Positions 44,935 to 53,829 of a DNA stretch of 64,000 nucleotides are shown one piece after another. The translations under genes were made by a program, and so were the position numbers. The notes under the pieces were generated by a model. It made no database searches and was not told the DNA's origin. It worked only from the letters and a program-made list of their open reading frames with translations. The stretch's first letter is position 1; the number at the start of each line of letters is the position of its first letter. Origin of the DNA: Streptomyces milbemycinicus (GTDB taxonomy: Bacteria; Actinomycetota; Actinomycetes; Streptomycetales; Streptomycetaceae); contig NZ_MUNE01000127.1 in NCBI RefSeq assembly GCF_002154605.1, positions 62,001-126,000 of the forward strand, written 5' to 3'.

Positions 44935-45741
44935 GTGGCCGAGGTACCCGGCGCGGAAGGCGTCGGCGTGGTGGCACAGACGGGCGAGGGCGTGCACGAT
45001 TTCGCCCCGGGTGACCGTGTTGCATGGCTGACCATCAACACCCACGGCAGCTACGCCGAGCAGATCGTGCTCCCGGCGAATGGTGCCGTCCCGGTGCCCG
45101 ACGCCATCGACGACGAGACGGCCGCGGCCCTGCTCCTGCAGGGCCTGACCGCGGACCACTTCGCCACCGCGTCCCACCCGGTACGGCCGGGGGCCGTCGC
45201 GCTCGTGCACGCGGCCGCCGGCGGGGTCGGGATGATGCTCACCCAGATCGTCAAGGCCCGCGGAGGCACGGTGATCGGCCTGGTGTCACGACCGGAGAAG
45301 GTCAAGTGGGCCACCGACGCCGGTGCCGACCACGTCCTGGTCTCCACCGGTGACGCGTTCGTCGGGCCGGTGCGCGAGCTGACCGGCGGCGAGGGGGTGC
45401 ACGTGGTGTTCGACGGTGCGGGCGCGAGCACCTTCGCCGCATCACTGCAAGTACTGCGCACGCACGGCACGATGGTCTTCTACGGACCGCTGATCGGTGA
45501 CGTGCCGACCATCGCGATGAACGACATCCCCCGCAGCACCCGCCTCACCTACGGCGTGACCGAGGACCACATCCGCACACCCGAGGAACTCAGGGCGCGC
45601 ACGGCCGAGCTGTTCACCCTTGCAGAGAAGGGCGAGCTGGTCGTCCGGATCGGCGGCCGCTATCCGCTGGCCGAGGCCGCGAAGGCGCACGCGGACATCG
45701 AGTCGCGCACAACCACGGGAAAACTCCTGCTGATCCCGTGA
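44935..45741 (+). pseudogene. Quinone oxidoreductase/zinc-type MDR, 5'-truncated
   Basis: About 268 residues from AEVPGAEGVGVVAQTGEGVH, including GDRVAWLTINTHGSYAEQIV, the cofactor motif VHAAAGGVGMMLTQIVKARG and the QOR-typical GADHVLVSTGDAFVGPV. The first ~55 residues of the GroES-like domain are missing; the frame upstream continues into unrelated antisense DNA. The C-terminus (TTGKLLLIP) is complete. Function would have been NADPH-dependent quinone or enone reduction. Confidence 0.75.
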
Positions 45742-46205
45742 CCGCCGACCGGTGCGTGGCGCCGTTGGCCCCGTTCGTCAGCGCGAGCTCCTTGGGGGAG
45801 AGCACCGGCGGGCGTGCGGCCTGGTAGTCGGCAACGCCGGGGTGAGCCGAGAGGGGCTGGAGCCGTCGTCCTTGATGCCGTGGTCGCCTGGCGTAGAGCC
45901 GGGTGACCACGGCCTTTCAGGTAACGGGTGTTCCACAGCACCACCTTGAGGACGACGACGTTACGCTTTCGGTAGCTGTCGTAATCGGACTGCGGCGGCT
46001 GCGGTGGCGTTTCTGATCCCGCCTCTCCAGGACGGTGGGCCGGGAGCCGTTGAACTCAGTGCAGGAGTAGGGTCCTGCCTGCGACCTGCGGCGTCGACTG
46101 GACTGCGGACTTCCAGGGCCTGCTTGCCCTGCTGGCCGAGCACAGGGAGCCCCTGACCAACCGGCTGCGGTGGCGCTGGAGGTCACGTCACAAGGAAGAA
46201 GAGGC
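45742..46205. other. Gap with Tn3-family transposase scrap
   Basis: On the minus strand at about 45897-45965 one frame reads RNVVVLKVVLWNTRYLKGRG, resembling the C-terminal end of Tn3-family transposases (VLWNTRYL). The rest holds no gene I can support. Confidence 0.45.
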
Positions 46206-46920
46206 GGCAGGGGTGCCGCATACCGGGACACCGAGTCTGGCCACGTTCTGCACGGCCCAGGCGCCGGTGCCCTTGGCTCCGGCCTCGTCCAGGATGACGT
46301 CGACGAGCGCCTTGTACGTCTCCACGTCCTGCTGCTTCAGCACTTCAGAGGTGATCTCGATGAGGTACGACTCCAGATCACCCTCGTTCCACTTCGTGAA
46401 CACCTCGGCAAGATCGTCGGTGTCGTATCCGTCCAGCCGACGGAGCAAGTCGTATGACTCGGAGATGAGCTGCATGTCGGCGTACTCGATGCTGTTGTGC
46501 ACCATCTTTGCGAAGTGTCCTGCGCCGTCGTGCCCGACGTGTGTGACGCACGGCTCGCCCTCGGCGACGGCGGCGATGGACTCCACGATCGGTTTCAGCG
46601 TCTTCCAGGCTTCGTCCGAGCCGCCCGGCATGATCGAAGGGCCGTTGAGAGCGCCTTCCTCACCGCCAGAGATAACGCCGTGCTCACGACGGATCGTGTC
46701 CTGGAAGTTCGCATTGCCGCCGTCGACGATGATGATGTCTCCCGGCTCGAACCGTTCGGCGAGCTACTCGATCACCGTGTCGGTGCCCTTGCCAGCCTGG
46801 ACCATGATGATGGCGACCCTGGGCTTCGCCAGCGAGTCCACGAACTCATCGATCGTCTGTGCCGCGATGAAGCCCATGTCACCGTGCTCCCTGGTGAGCT
46901 CTTCGGTGCGGGCATAGGTG
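46206..46920 (-). pseudogene. gnd: 6-phosphogluconate dehydrogenase remnant
   Basis: Reading leftward: TYARTEELTREHGDMGFIAA, QTIDEFVDSLAKPRVAIIMV, then an in-frame TAG at 46764, then [60 protein letters not shown] (with the catalytic Lys and the HN pair), and [20 protein letters not shown], after which the match ends. About ten residues around the expected KGxxFVGxGV are deleted before SGGEEG. Both ends are truncated. Dead copy of a decarboxylating pentose-phosphate enzyme. Confidence 0.85.
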
Positions 46921-47116
46921 CGGCATGTAAGTCTGTGCGGTACAGGCTGCCCACGGTTTGACGCGCCAAGAGCTTCTGCGGATCGTCGACCTGGCCCTCG
47001 TGGCGCCACCGCGGGAACAGCCCATAGCGTGTGCTTCCGGCCCCTCTGCTTGACAGCAGGCATGCGCTGCCGTGCCACACCCAGCACGCCGCCCAGCTCA
47101 CGCTCTGGGCGAGCAG

Positions 47117-47148
47117 ACAGGGCTCGTCAGCAAGCTGACGAGCCCTGT
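47117..47148. terminator. 14-bp perfect hairpin terminator
   Basis: ACAGGGCTCGTCAG, loop CAAG, CTGACGAGCCCTGT. It lies 46 bases beyond the last gene of the leftward 50303-47194 operon and is likely its terminator. Confidence 0.75.
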
Positions 47149-47193
47149 ACAGATGGAGGCGGGAGGCCCGGTTCGCCTAGGGAACCATGAAGG

Positions 47194-47619
47194 TCAGCCG
47201 CGGTGGAGCTGCCGAACCTTCTCCTGGTGGCTGCTGGTGAAGTCCGGGTCTGTGTAGACGTGGAGCTTGCTGATCAGGTGGCCCTGGAACGTGAACACGT
47301 TGCAGAACAGACCTCTGGAGATTTCGCCGTCGGGCCACGCGTGGCCGTCGCGGGTGGTGCCCCACTCGCGGCCTTCGACGATCACGCGATCTCCGCTCGT
47401 CATGATGTCCAGGCCTTCGATGTCATGTTCGAGGTGTTCGAGATCGAGCCGTCGAGCCAACTCTGCGATGGCGTCCTGGCCGTGCCCGAACCCGAACTTG
47501 GGAAAGTAGAACTCGATGTCATCGGTGCAGATGTCGGCGAAGCCCGGGTCTCCCCGGTCCACTCGCCTGAAGTACTCTCGGACGGTCTCATGTCGCTGAG
47601 CGAGCGTTTCATCGTTCAT
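47194..47619 (-). CDS. SnoaL/NTF2-like protein
   Basis: A 141-residue alpha+beta-cone protein from ATG 47619: helix RHETVREYFRRVDRGDPGFA, DICTDDIEFYFPKFGFGHGQ, strands VIVEGREWGTTRDGHAW and FCNVFTFQGHLISKLHVYTD. This is the SnoaL-like family, often cyclases, hydratases or binding proteins. It follows the SDR by eight bases and is the last gene of a five-gene leftward operon with redox enzymes. Substrate unknown. Confidence 0.8.
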   Translation of the reverse strand: MNDETLAQRHETVREYFRRVDRGDPGFADICTDDIEFYFPKFGFGHGQDAIAELARRLDLEHLEHDIEGLDIMTSGDRVIVEGREWGTTRDGHAWPDGEISRGLFCNVFTFQGHLISKLHVYTDPDFTSSHQEKVRQLHRG

Positions 47620-47626
47620 GGGTGTG

Positions 47627-48313
47627 CTACCAGGGCACTTCGCCGTTCTCATCCTGGAACGTTCCTGTGGGGCCGTCCGCGTCGAGAGTTGCGAGACGCA
47701 CGACGACCCTGGCGCTCTCCTCCGGCGTTCTTCCGATTCCGAATGCCGCGGTCAGGTCGGTCGCGGTGGTGCCGGGCTCGACCGCGTTGAACCTGATGCC
47801 CGGCTGGGACTTGGCGTACTGGACCGTGAGCATGGTGGCCGCGGACTTGGAGGCGGAGTAGAGCGCCAGCGGCAGGTTGAACTCCGGCCGGTCCGGGTTG
47901 GTCACGGCCCAGAACGACCCGGCGCTGCTCGAAACGGTGACCACGGTCGGGGCGGAGGACTTGCGCAGCAAGGGAAGCGCCGCCTCTGTGACGCGCACGA
48001 TTCCGACCGCGTTGGTGTCGAAGGCCCGGAGTGCCGTGGGGCCGTCAAGGACTCCGTCTGCCAGGATGCCGGCGTTGTTCACCAGGATGTCGAGCCGGCC
48101 CTCGGCCGAGTCGATCGTCGCCAGCGCGCTCTTCACCGATGCGTCGTCGGTGACGTCGAGCTGTACGAATCGTGCGCCGAGCGCTGCCGCGGCCTTCTCG
48201 CCTCGCTCGGCGTCACGCGCGCCGATGTAGACGACGTGGCCCAGCTCAAGGAGCTGTTTGGCTGTCTCGAAGCCGATCCCCTTGTTGGCCCCGGTGATCA
48301 GTGTGACGGTCAT
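47627..48313 (-). CDS. SDR-family oxidoreductase (carbonyl-reductase-like)
   Basis: A 228-residue short-chain dehydrogenase: LITGANKGIGFETAKQLLEL (the NKGIG form of carbonyl reductases), GARDAERGEKAA after beta-2, QLDVTDDASV, NNAGIL, VVTVSSSAGSFW, LYSASKSAA with the Tyr-Lys pair, and VEPGTTATDLT. An NADPH preference is likely from the Arg after beta-2. It sits 66 bases after the ester-cyclase-like gene within the operon repressed by the TetR at 50397 (inferred). Confidence 0.86.
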   Translation of the reverse strand: MTVTLITGANKGIGFETAKQLLELGHVVYIGARDAERGEKAAAALGARFVQLDVTDDASVKSALATIDSAEGRLDILVNNAGILADGVLDGPTALRAFDTNAVGIVRVTEAALPLLRKSSAPTVVTVSSSAGSFWAVTNPDRPEFNLPLALYSASKSAATMLTVQYAKSQPGIRFNAVEPGTTATDLTAAFGIGRTPEESARVVVRLATLDADGPTGTFQDENGEVPW

Positions 48314-48379
48314 TGCCTGTCCTCTCGAATGATGTGGCCCGAGTGGGCCGTTGACGGCGTCCGGACTGTTTCTTCCGAA

Positions 48380-48772
48380 TCAGCCGGTCAGCTGCCGGTG
48401 AAGTTCGCCGGCGTCGCGCAGGGCGGTCATGTGCACGAACCGCCCGTCGCGGAGCTGGTAGATGGCGTACTCGACGATCTCGAAGGAGGCGCCGGTGGGA
48501 GCCACGCCGAGCCATTCCTTGACCGGGGTACCCGTGTTGATCAGACGCGCAGCTAGACGGTCACTGTCGAAGAGCAGTTCCTTGAGCTCCCAGTGGAGGT
48601 CCGGGACCGCGTCCACGTCTTGCTTCTGCACCGCGATGAGGTCGTCCCGGGTGGCCGGCTCGCCGTTCAGGGTCGTCCGGTCGTTGATGAACTTGCCCAT
48701 GCCGTCGAACTTGTGGGCGTTGAGTTCCTCGATATAGCGAAGGTAGAACGCGCGCAGATCACCGTCGGACAT
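48380..48772 (-). CDS. SnoaL-like polyketide cyclase family protein
   Basis: A 130-residue protein; ATG 48772 is used because the extra upstream 31 codons are low in coding character. Motifs of the ester-cyclase/SnoaL group: [60 protein letters not shown] and [20 protein letters not shown]. It is the second NTF2-fold gene of this operon. The partner redox genes suggest detoxification or modification of a small cyclic compound. Confidence 0.8.
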
Positions 48773-48887
48773 GAGGTGGCCTTTCTGTGCGGCAGTTCCA
48801 AATCGGAGCTGCACTTGGATGTTGATGGGACGCGACGCACTTTGCGGCCTCGCCGTGCCGGCCATCGCTGAAGCGGGTATCCGCCGG

Positions 48888-49547
48888 TCAGGAGGGCGCC
48901 TGACTGATACGCCGTGCTCTCGTCAGATTGACGGTCAGCTTGTCGCGGGTCTGGTGCGCGAGCTCGGTCCAGGCCGGCTGGCCGGGAGCAGTGCGCCAGG
49001 ATTCGCTCAGCGGACTGTTGTCCACGGTGTCGAAACCGAACTGGTCGTACAGCCGCGTCACGAGTGCAACGGCTTCCGGGAAATTGCTCGAGGTCGGCAG
49101 CGCCAGTCGGTCGGGAGTGCCAGAGGGACGGCCGGCGGTGGTGATGCGGGGGGCCTGAATATGAGTGAATGCCTGAACGACTTTGGACGTCGGGAGGTGC
49201 TCCTGGCGCAGTTCGAGCACGGTCTTCTCGCCCGAGTCGATGACGTCGAAGTGGCCGTCGCGCCAGATCATGTAGTTGTTCGTATCCAGCACGATCTTGC
49301 CTGCCAGCCCTTCCACCGGCATGTCGTTGACAAGTTTGAGCGGGACGGCCACGACGGCGAAGTCGCCGGCTGCCGCGGCATCCGTAGCGCGTGCGGCGCG
49401 CGCTGACGGGCCGAGTTCAGCGACAAGGTTCTCCAGGGTCTCGGGGCCCCGCGAGTTGGCGATGACGACTTCGTATCCGTTTGCCAGTGCCGCACGGGCG
49501 ATCTGGCTGCCGACCTCGCCTGCGCCGATGATCCCAATTGTTGTCAT
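48888..49547 (-). CDS. NAD(P)-binding oxidoreductase, F420-reductase-like
   Basis: A 219-residue protein starting [20 protein letters not shown], a Rossmann motif at the extreme N-terminus, followed by [20 protein letters not shown] (Ser-Arg after beta-2, NADPH-type) and [32 protein letters not shown]. The arrangement is that of NADPH:F420 reductases and related dinucleotide-binding proteins, and those found in such operons mostly act as NADPH-dependent reductases of unknown substrate. 15 bases after the SDR stop on the same strand. Confidence 0.8.
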
Positions 49548-49562
49548 GGGTGGTTACGCCTC

Positions 49563-50303
49563 TCAGATCTGGTTCAGGCCGCCGTCGACGTACAGGCTCG
49601 AACCGGTGATGAAGCTGCTCTGCTCGGAGGCGAGGAAGGTCACGGCAGCGGCGATCTCTGCCGGGCGCCCGAGCCGGCCCAGCGGCACACGCGTCGCCAG
49701 TTGCTGCTTGAACCGCTCCGGGGCGGGGGTGAGCCCCGACAGTGCAGGGGTATCGGTCGGGCCGGGCGTGATGGTGTTGACCCGGATGCCGCGTCCCTTG
49801 AGTTCGTTGGCCCAGGTCCGGGAGAACGATCGGGTGGCGGCCTTGGTCGCTGCGTACACGCCGAGCGCCTGATCGCCGACGTCCACGTTGGTAGAGCCGT
49901 TCAGGATGACCGAAGCGCCGTCGTTGAGCAGTGGCAGAGCCTTCTGCACGGTGAACAGCGTGCCCCGGACGTTGATGCCGAAGAGGGTGTCGAAGTGCTC
50001 CTCGGTGACCTGCGCGAGCGGCACGAGCGAGGCGACGGAGGCATTGGCGAACAGGATGTCCAGGCCCCGTTCCTGGCTGCGGATCGTCTCGTAGAGCCGG
50101 TCCAGGTCGGCCAGGTTCGAGATGTCACCGGTCACCGCGGTAGCCGCTGAACCGATCACTTCGACGGCCGCGTCGAGTTCAGTCTTGCGTCGGCCGGTGA
50201 TGAACACGTGTGCGCCCTCGGCCGCCAGCCGCACGGCACTGGCCAGGCCGATTCCGGTGCTGCCCCCGGTGACGAGAGCGGTCTTTCCCTCAAGTAGTCC
50301 CAT
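49563..50303 (-). CDS. SDR-family oxidoreductase
   Basis: A 246-residue short-chain dehydrogenase, first gene of the leftward operon. VTGGSTGIGLASAVRLAAEG, ITGRRKTELDAA (Arg-Arg, NADP+ preference), GDISNLADLDRLYE, FANASVASL in place of NNAG, ILNGSTNVD, and YAATKAATRS for Tyr-Lys. The C-terminus SGSSLYVDGGLNQI type is standard. It shares its promoter with the divergent TetR gene; a strong inverted repeat at 50358 lies 55 bases upstream. Confidence 0.88.
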   Translation of the reverse strand: MGLLEGKTALVTGGSTGIGLASAVRLAAEGAHVFITGRRKTELDAAVEVIGSAATAVTGDISNLADLDRLYETIRSQERGLDILFANASVASLVPLAQVTEEHFDTLFGINVRGTLFTVQKALPLLNDGASVILNGSTNVDVGDQALGVYAATKAATRSFSRTWANELKGRGIRVNTITPGPTDTPALSGLTPAPERFKQQLATRVPLGRLGRPAEIAAAVTFLASEQSSFITGSSLYVDGGLNQI

Positions 50304-50357
50304 GTGAGCAGCCCCTTCGATTTCCGTAGCGATCGCTGCGGAAGTCGAACGTTAGCA

Positions 50358-50381
50358 CTTCTGCAGCGATCCCTGCAGAAG
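50358..50381. promoter_or_regulatory. TetR operator, CTTCTGCAG-N6-CTGCAGAAG
   Basis: A perfect 9-bp inverted repeat with a 6-base spacer in the intergenic region between the SDR operon and the divergent TetR gene, 16 bases before the TetR GTG. A related half (CGATCGCTGCGGAAGT) lies about 20 bases to the left. Very likely the operator of the adjacent regulator. Confidence 0.75.
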
Positions 50382-50396
50382 CGGTAGGCTGCGGGG

Positions 50397-51005
50397 GTGG
50401 AGACGAAACAGACCGGCCCGATCGGCCGACCGCGAGGATTCGACGCCGACGAAGCTCTCGAGCGCGCCATGCTGGTCTTCTGGAAGCATGGCTACGAGGG
50501 GGCCAGCACGGCCTGCCTGACGAACGCGATGGGCATCTCCACCACGAGCATGTACGCAGCCTTCGGCAACAAGGAGAAGCTGTTCCGCAAAGCCCTGGAG
50601 CGCTACACCGAAGGCCCGAGCGCATACCTGGCCCGAGCCATGGAGGAGCCGACCGCCCTCGGCGTCGCCACCGCGATCCTGGCCGGCACCGTTCGAACCA
50701 CCACCCGCCCGGCCCATCCCCACGGATGCCTGGGCGTCCAGAGCGCCCTGACCACCAGCGACTCCGGGCAGGAAGTCCGTGACCTCCTCGTCGCCTGGCG
50801 CCAAAACGGCCACTCCTGCATCCGGGAGCGGTTCCAGCGTGCCGTCGACGACGGCGACCTGCCTCCGCAGACCGATCCGGGGCTACTGGCCCGCTACCTC
50901 ACCACCTTCGCCTACGGCATCGCCGTACAAGCCGCGAGCGGTGTCGGCCGCGACGAACTCCAGGAGATGGCCGACGCCGCCCTGCGCAACTGGCCACTCT
51001 TCTGA
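50397..51005 (+). CDS. TetR/AcrR-family regulator
   Basis: A 202-residue repressor from GTG 50397: GRPRGFDADEALERAMLVFW, KHGYEGASTACLTNAMGIST, TSMYAAFGNKEKLFRKALE form the HTH of the branch that controls SDR/oxidoreductase genes in response to electrophiles or quinones. The C-terminal domain (HPHGCLGVQSALTTSDSGQE) has a Cys in the position seen in many of these regulators. Divergent from the operon, with a perfect operator between them. Confidence 0.88.
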   Translation: METKQTGPIGRPRGFDADEALERAMLVFWKHGYEGASTACLTNAMGISTTSMYAAFGNKEKLFRKALERYTEGPSAYLARAMEEPTALGVATAILAGTVRTTTRPAHPHGCLGVQSALTTSDSGQEVRDLLVAWRQNGHSCIRERFQRAVDDGDLPPQTDPGLLARYLTTFAYGIAVQAASGVGRDELQEMADAALRNWPLF

Positions 51006-51039
51006 GACCCGCCGACGTGCGTCTTTCGGCCACCCTCGG

Positions 51040-51180
51040 AGGGCGACCGCCACTCGCGCCGTCAACCGCTTGCGAGCCCAGCTCACGGGCATTTTCCCCG
51101 GGCTGGAACGGTCGCTGGACCTGACCAACACCGGACCGCTCACCCTGCTGACCGGCTACTGTGCGACATCCCGTGAGTTC
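51040..51180 (+). pseudogene. IS110-family transposase internal fragment
   Basis: One frame reads TRAVNRLRAQLTGIFPGLER, SLDLTNTGPLTLLTGYC before the match ends, a segment found just before the C-terminal domain of IS110 transposases. It follows the TetR gene by about 35 bases. No other part of the element is nearby. Confidence 0.65.
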
Positions 51181-51199
51181 TCCTGAGCCCCGCTGAGTT

Positions 51200-51217
51200 C
51201 CTGGCCCCGTGGCCAGG
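51200..51217 (+). terminator. Short hairpin with T-containing tail
   Basis: CCTGGCC-CCGT-GGCCAGG followed by GGGTTCTTCC. A 7-bp stem. Plausible terminator for rightward transcripts from the TetR gene region. Confidence 0.4.
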
Positions 51218-51949
51218 GGGTTCTTCCTCCTTCGTGTCCTCTGCCGGCTTTTGACGTAACTTCGGGATTCCTGAACCGTTCTCACGTCATCCGACCGATC
51301 CGCAGTCGGGCTGAAGGTGAGGGGGCTTGGGTTGGCGCCGGCGGTCGTACGGGACCTGCCGCACGCACCGGCTGCCGCCGCATCCAGCCGCTGAAGTGGA
51401 ACTACTGCCGCCTGTACTGGTGCCAGGCCCGCCTCAGTGCGAAGAACGTCGCCGGCCATCCCGCGGACGAGACGGACGTGCGGGACCGGCTCGCCGCCAT
51501 CCGGCATCACCAACTGTTCCTCGTCGGGATGCACTACCGCAGAAGACCGACCCCGTCGGCGCGGAGGCGCGGAGGACGGCGGAGAGCCCCGCGCAAGCCG
51601 CCTCCTGCACCGGCCTGGCGCCCGGGTCCCGGCTGGCGGCAGCTACCGCTGTTCGCACAGATCCCCGTGACTACAGCGGAGCGCCGATCACAAAGCCGCG
51701 GTCGTATCTGCCGTAACCGGACTGGTCCGGCCTCGAACTCAACCCCAAGGACACCAGGGCTGATGCGTTCCCAGCCTGCGAGATGGGCTGGTCGCCGGTG
51801 TACATGCCTGTGCGTGTGGTTCGCCCGGTTCGGCAACGAGAGACGCGACCCCTGATGATCAAGGTTGCCGAAGCCTTTGATCATGGGCAGGGGTCGCGTT
51901 CGCATGCCGTCCTTCCTGACCGGGTGTCCTGCAGCGCCACTGCGGAGAC
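51218..51949. other. Gap with coding scraps of unknown origin
   Basis: At about 51370-51540 on the plus strand one frame reads RIQPLKWNYCRLYWCQARLS, AKNVAGHPADETDVRDRLAA, IRHHQLFLVGMHYRR, which looks like protein but matches no family I know. Nothing else is supported. A partly symmetric stretch around 51850-51895 (TGATCAAGGTTGCCGAAGCC then TTTGATCATGG) may be an IS end. Confidence 0.35.
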
Positions 51950-52390
51950 ACCGACTCCATCTGCCCGGATCCGGAACCGCCGCAGCTCGCCTGCCTGGCC
52001 GAGGTGTTGGGCCGGATACCCGATCCCCACCAGGTCCGAGGCCGCCGCTACCGCCTGGGCTCCCTGCTCGCGCTGTGCCTGCTCGCCGTCCTCGGTGGAG
52101 CCAAGCCGTTGGCCGCCATCGCCCGCTTCGCCGCCGCCACCGACTCCGAACTGCGAGAACGGCTCGGGCCGGCCTCCACCACGCCGGACGCCTTCACACT
52201 GGGACGGCTCCCGGCCCGCCTGGACGGCGACGCGCTGCACCCCTGCCAGACCGTGATCGCTCAGCGCCAGGTCGCCGCGAAGAGCAACGAAATCCCCGCC
52301 TTCGCCCCACTGCCGGAACGGATCGACCTGCACGGCGTCGTCGTCACCGCCGACGCGACAGCACCAGCTGCCCGGTGTTCGTTAGCTCCA
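51950..52390 (+). pseudogene. ISAs1-family transposase, internally deleted
   Basis: Reads LAEVLGRIPDPHQVRGRRYR, LGSLLALCLLAVLGGAKPLA, AIARFAAATDSELRERLGPA, TLGRLPARLDGDALH, then jumps to QTVIAQRQVAAKSNEIPAFA, PLPERIDLHGVVVTADA. In intact ISAs1 transposases about 45 residues with the first catalytic Asp lie between those two blocks, so this copy has an internal in-frame deletion, and it also lacks the C-terminal third. Inactive. Confidence 0.82.
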
Positions 52391-52935
52391 GCGCGTCTGC
52401 GCGATCAGGCCGACCACCAGACCGGTGAACGTCCGGTACGTCGGAGCGGTGAAACACCTGCGGAACACCATCAGCACAGCGGCAAGTGACGGTAGTGTCT
52501 CGTCCGGAAGCATCGGCGGATCACTCTCAACTCAGGGTGAATCAGACACCGTCGATGCTTCTGCATTCACCCCATCCTCAATCCGGGACCGAACCCGCTC
52601 ACCACAACGAGCCACACACCTCACACCAGTTCACACACGACTCGATCGCGAAAAGTGCGAAACACGAGGCGTGTGTCATGCATGTGATAGTGCCCGGTCG
52701 ACGGCGGCGATAGGTGAGGACTTCGTGTGGCGGCATGAGCAAGCCGCCGCAGAGCAGGCCCGGCGGGCTGTGCCCGCGCGGCTGCTCAGGAACGGGCGGC
52801 GTCGGCCTTCTTCGGAGCCGAGACCGCCGTCACTCAGAGGTGCCCGGAGGCCCGGTCCAGGGCACCTCCCCGTCCACCCCGCCCGGATCGATCAACAATC
52901 ACGCAGAAGATCAACCGGCCGACGCACAGGTGGCT
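52391..52935. other. Gap, no gene seen
   Basis: No frame carries convincing coding character on either strand. Composition falls to a lower GC content around 52500-52700 than in the flanks, with several AC-rich runs (CACACACC-like). Possibly old non-coding or plasmid-derived DNA. Confidence 0.35.
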
Positions 52936-53829
52936 TCAGGCTCGGGCCCAGCGCTTCAGGAACTCGATCGCTGCGGAGCCGACCTCCGCGGGATGCGAGG
53001 CGCTCAGGAAGTGCTGCCCGCCCTCAATGATCTCCAGGCGCGCCTCGGGGGAGCTGGTGAACATCTGGATCTCCTCCTGGGCGTTCGGCACGGAGTACAC
53101 CTGGTCCGCGGTACCGTGCAGCCACAGGACGGGGCAGCGGACCTCGTCGAGTCTGCCGTGGAGCCCGTCGCGGTCCCGCAGGTTCACCGTGCTGAGGCGC
53201 AGACGGTGGCGTCCGGCGTCACCGCTGTAGTTTGCACGGTAGGCGGTGAGCCAGAACTCGCGTTCCTCGGCTGAGACGCCGCCCAGGGCCGCGGCGAAGA
53301 CGGCGTCTACGACCTCGTCCGGCACGACCCAGTCCTCGCCGACCGGGTCGGCGAGGGCGTCGACGAGCGGTGTGTTGGACCCTATCCCGTCCCAGCACCC
53401 CAGGTCGCGGCTGCGCGGGCTCTCGAAGTCCATCGACGTGCCGAGCGGGATGAGGCCCTTCACGACGTCCGGGGCGAGCAGCGCCATGCGGACCGCCACC
53501 CAGCCGCCCTGCGAGGTTCCCAGTACGAAGGCCTCGTCGATCCCGAGGGCCTCGAGGGCCTGCAGGTTCGCGACCGCGCTGTCCCAGTAGGTGAAGTGCT
53601 GGTACGCGGCCCTCGTGCGGCCGTGCCCGTAGGGTTCGAGGGCCAGCAGGTTGGCCGCGGACCCGAGCTCCGGGTCGGCGAACTGCGGCCGGTACAACTC
53701 GGCCGAGGTGGTGTACGAGTTGATCAGGACCAGCGTTGGGAGTGCGGGGTCGTACGGCTTGCCGAAGGTGTACCCGACGGTCGATCCCCCGAGGTGAGGG
53801 ATCTCGACGGTCTGTCCGGGCTTGCTCAC
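52936..53829 (-). CDS. Alpha/beta hydrolase
   Basis: A 297-residue hydrolase from GTG 53829, with GAGGAG seven bases upstream. Strand and oxyanion region LPTLVLINSYTTSAELYRPQ, nucleophile elbow VLGTSQGGWVAV (Ser at the centre), an acidic residue in WLHGTADQVYSVPNAQEEIQ and a catalytic His in EGGQHFLSASHP. Cap domain around 150-205. It resembles esterases/lactonases of the EstX or 3-oxoadipate-enol-lactonase group. It stands alone amid IS debris; substrate unknown. Confidence 0.85.
   Translation of the reverse strand: MSKPGQTVEIPHLGGSTVGYTFGKPYDPALPTLVLINSYTTSAELYRPQFADPELGSAANLLALEPYGHGRTRAAYQHFTYWDSAVANLQALEALGIDEAFVLGTSQGGWVAVRMALLAPDVVKGLIPLGTSMDFESPRSRDLGCWDGIGSNTPLVDALADPVGEDWVVPDEVVDAVFAAALGGVSAEEREFWLTAYRANYSGDAGRHRLRLSTVNLRDRDGLHGRLDEVRCPVLWLHGTADQVYSVPNAQEEIQMFTSSPEARLEIIEGGQHFLSASHPAEVGSAAIEFLKRWARA

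Noticed and set aside
51850-51895. Attachment site near the ISAs1 remnant
   Set aside because: The TTGATCAT-like symmetry is short and not repeated at another boundary, so it cannot be tied to an integration event.
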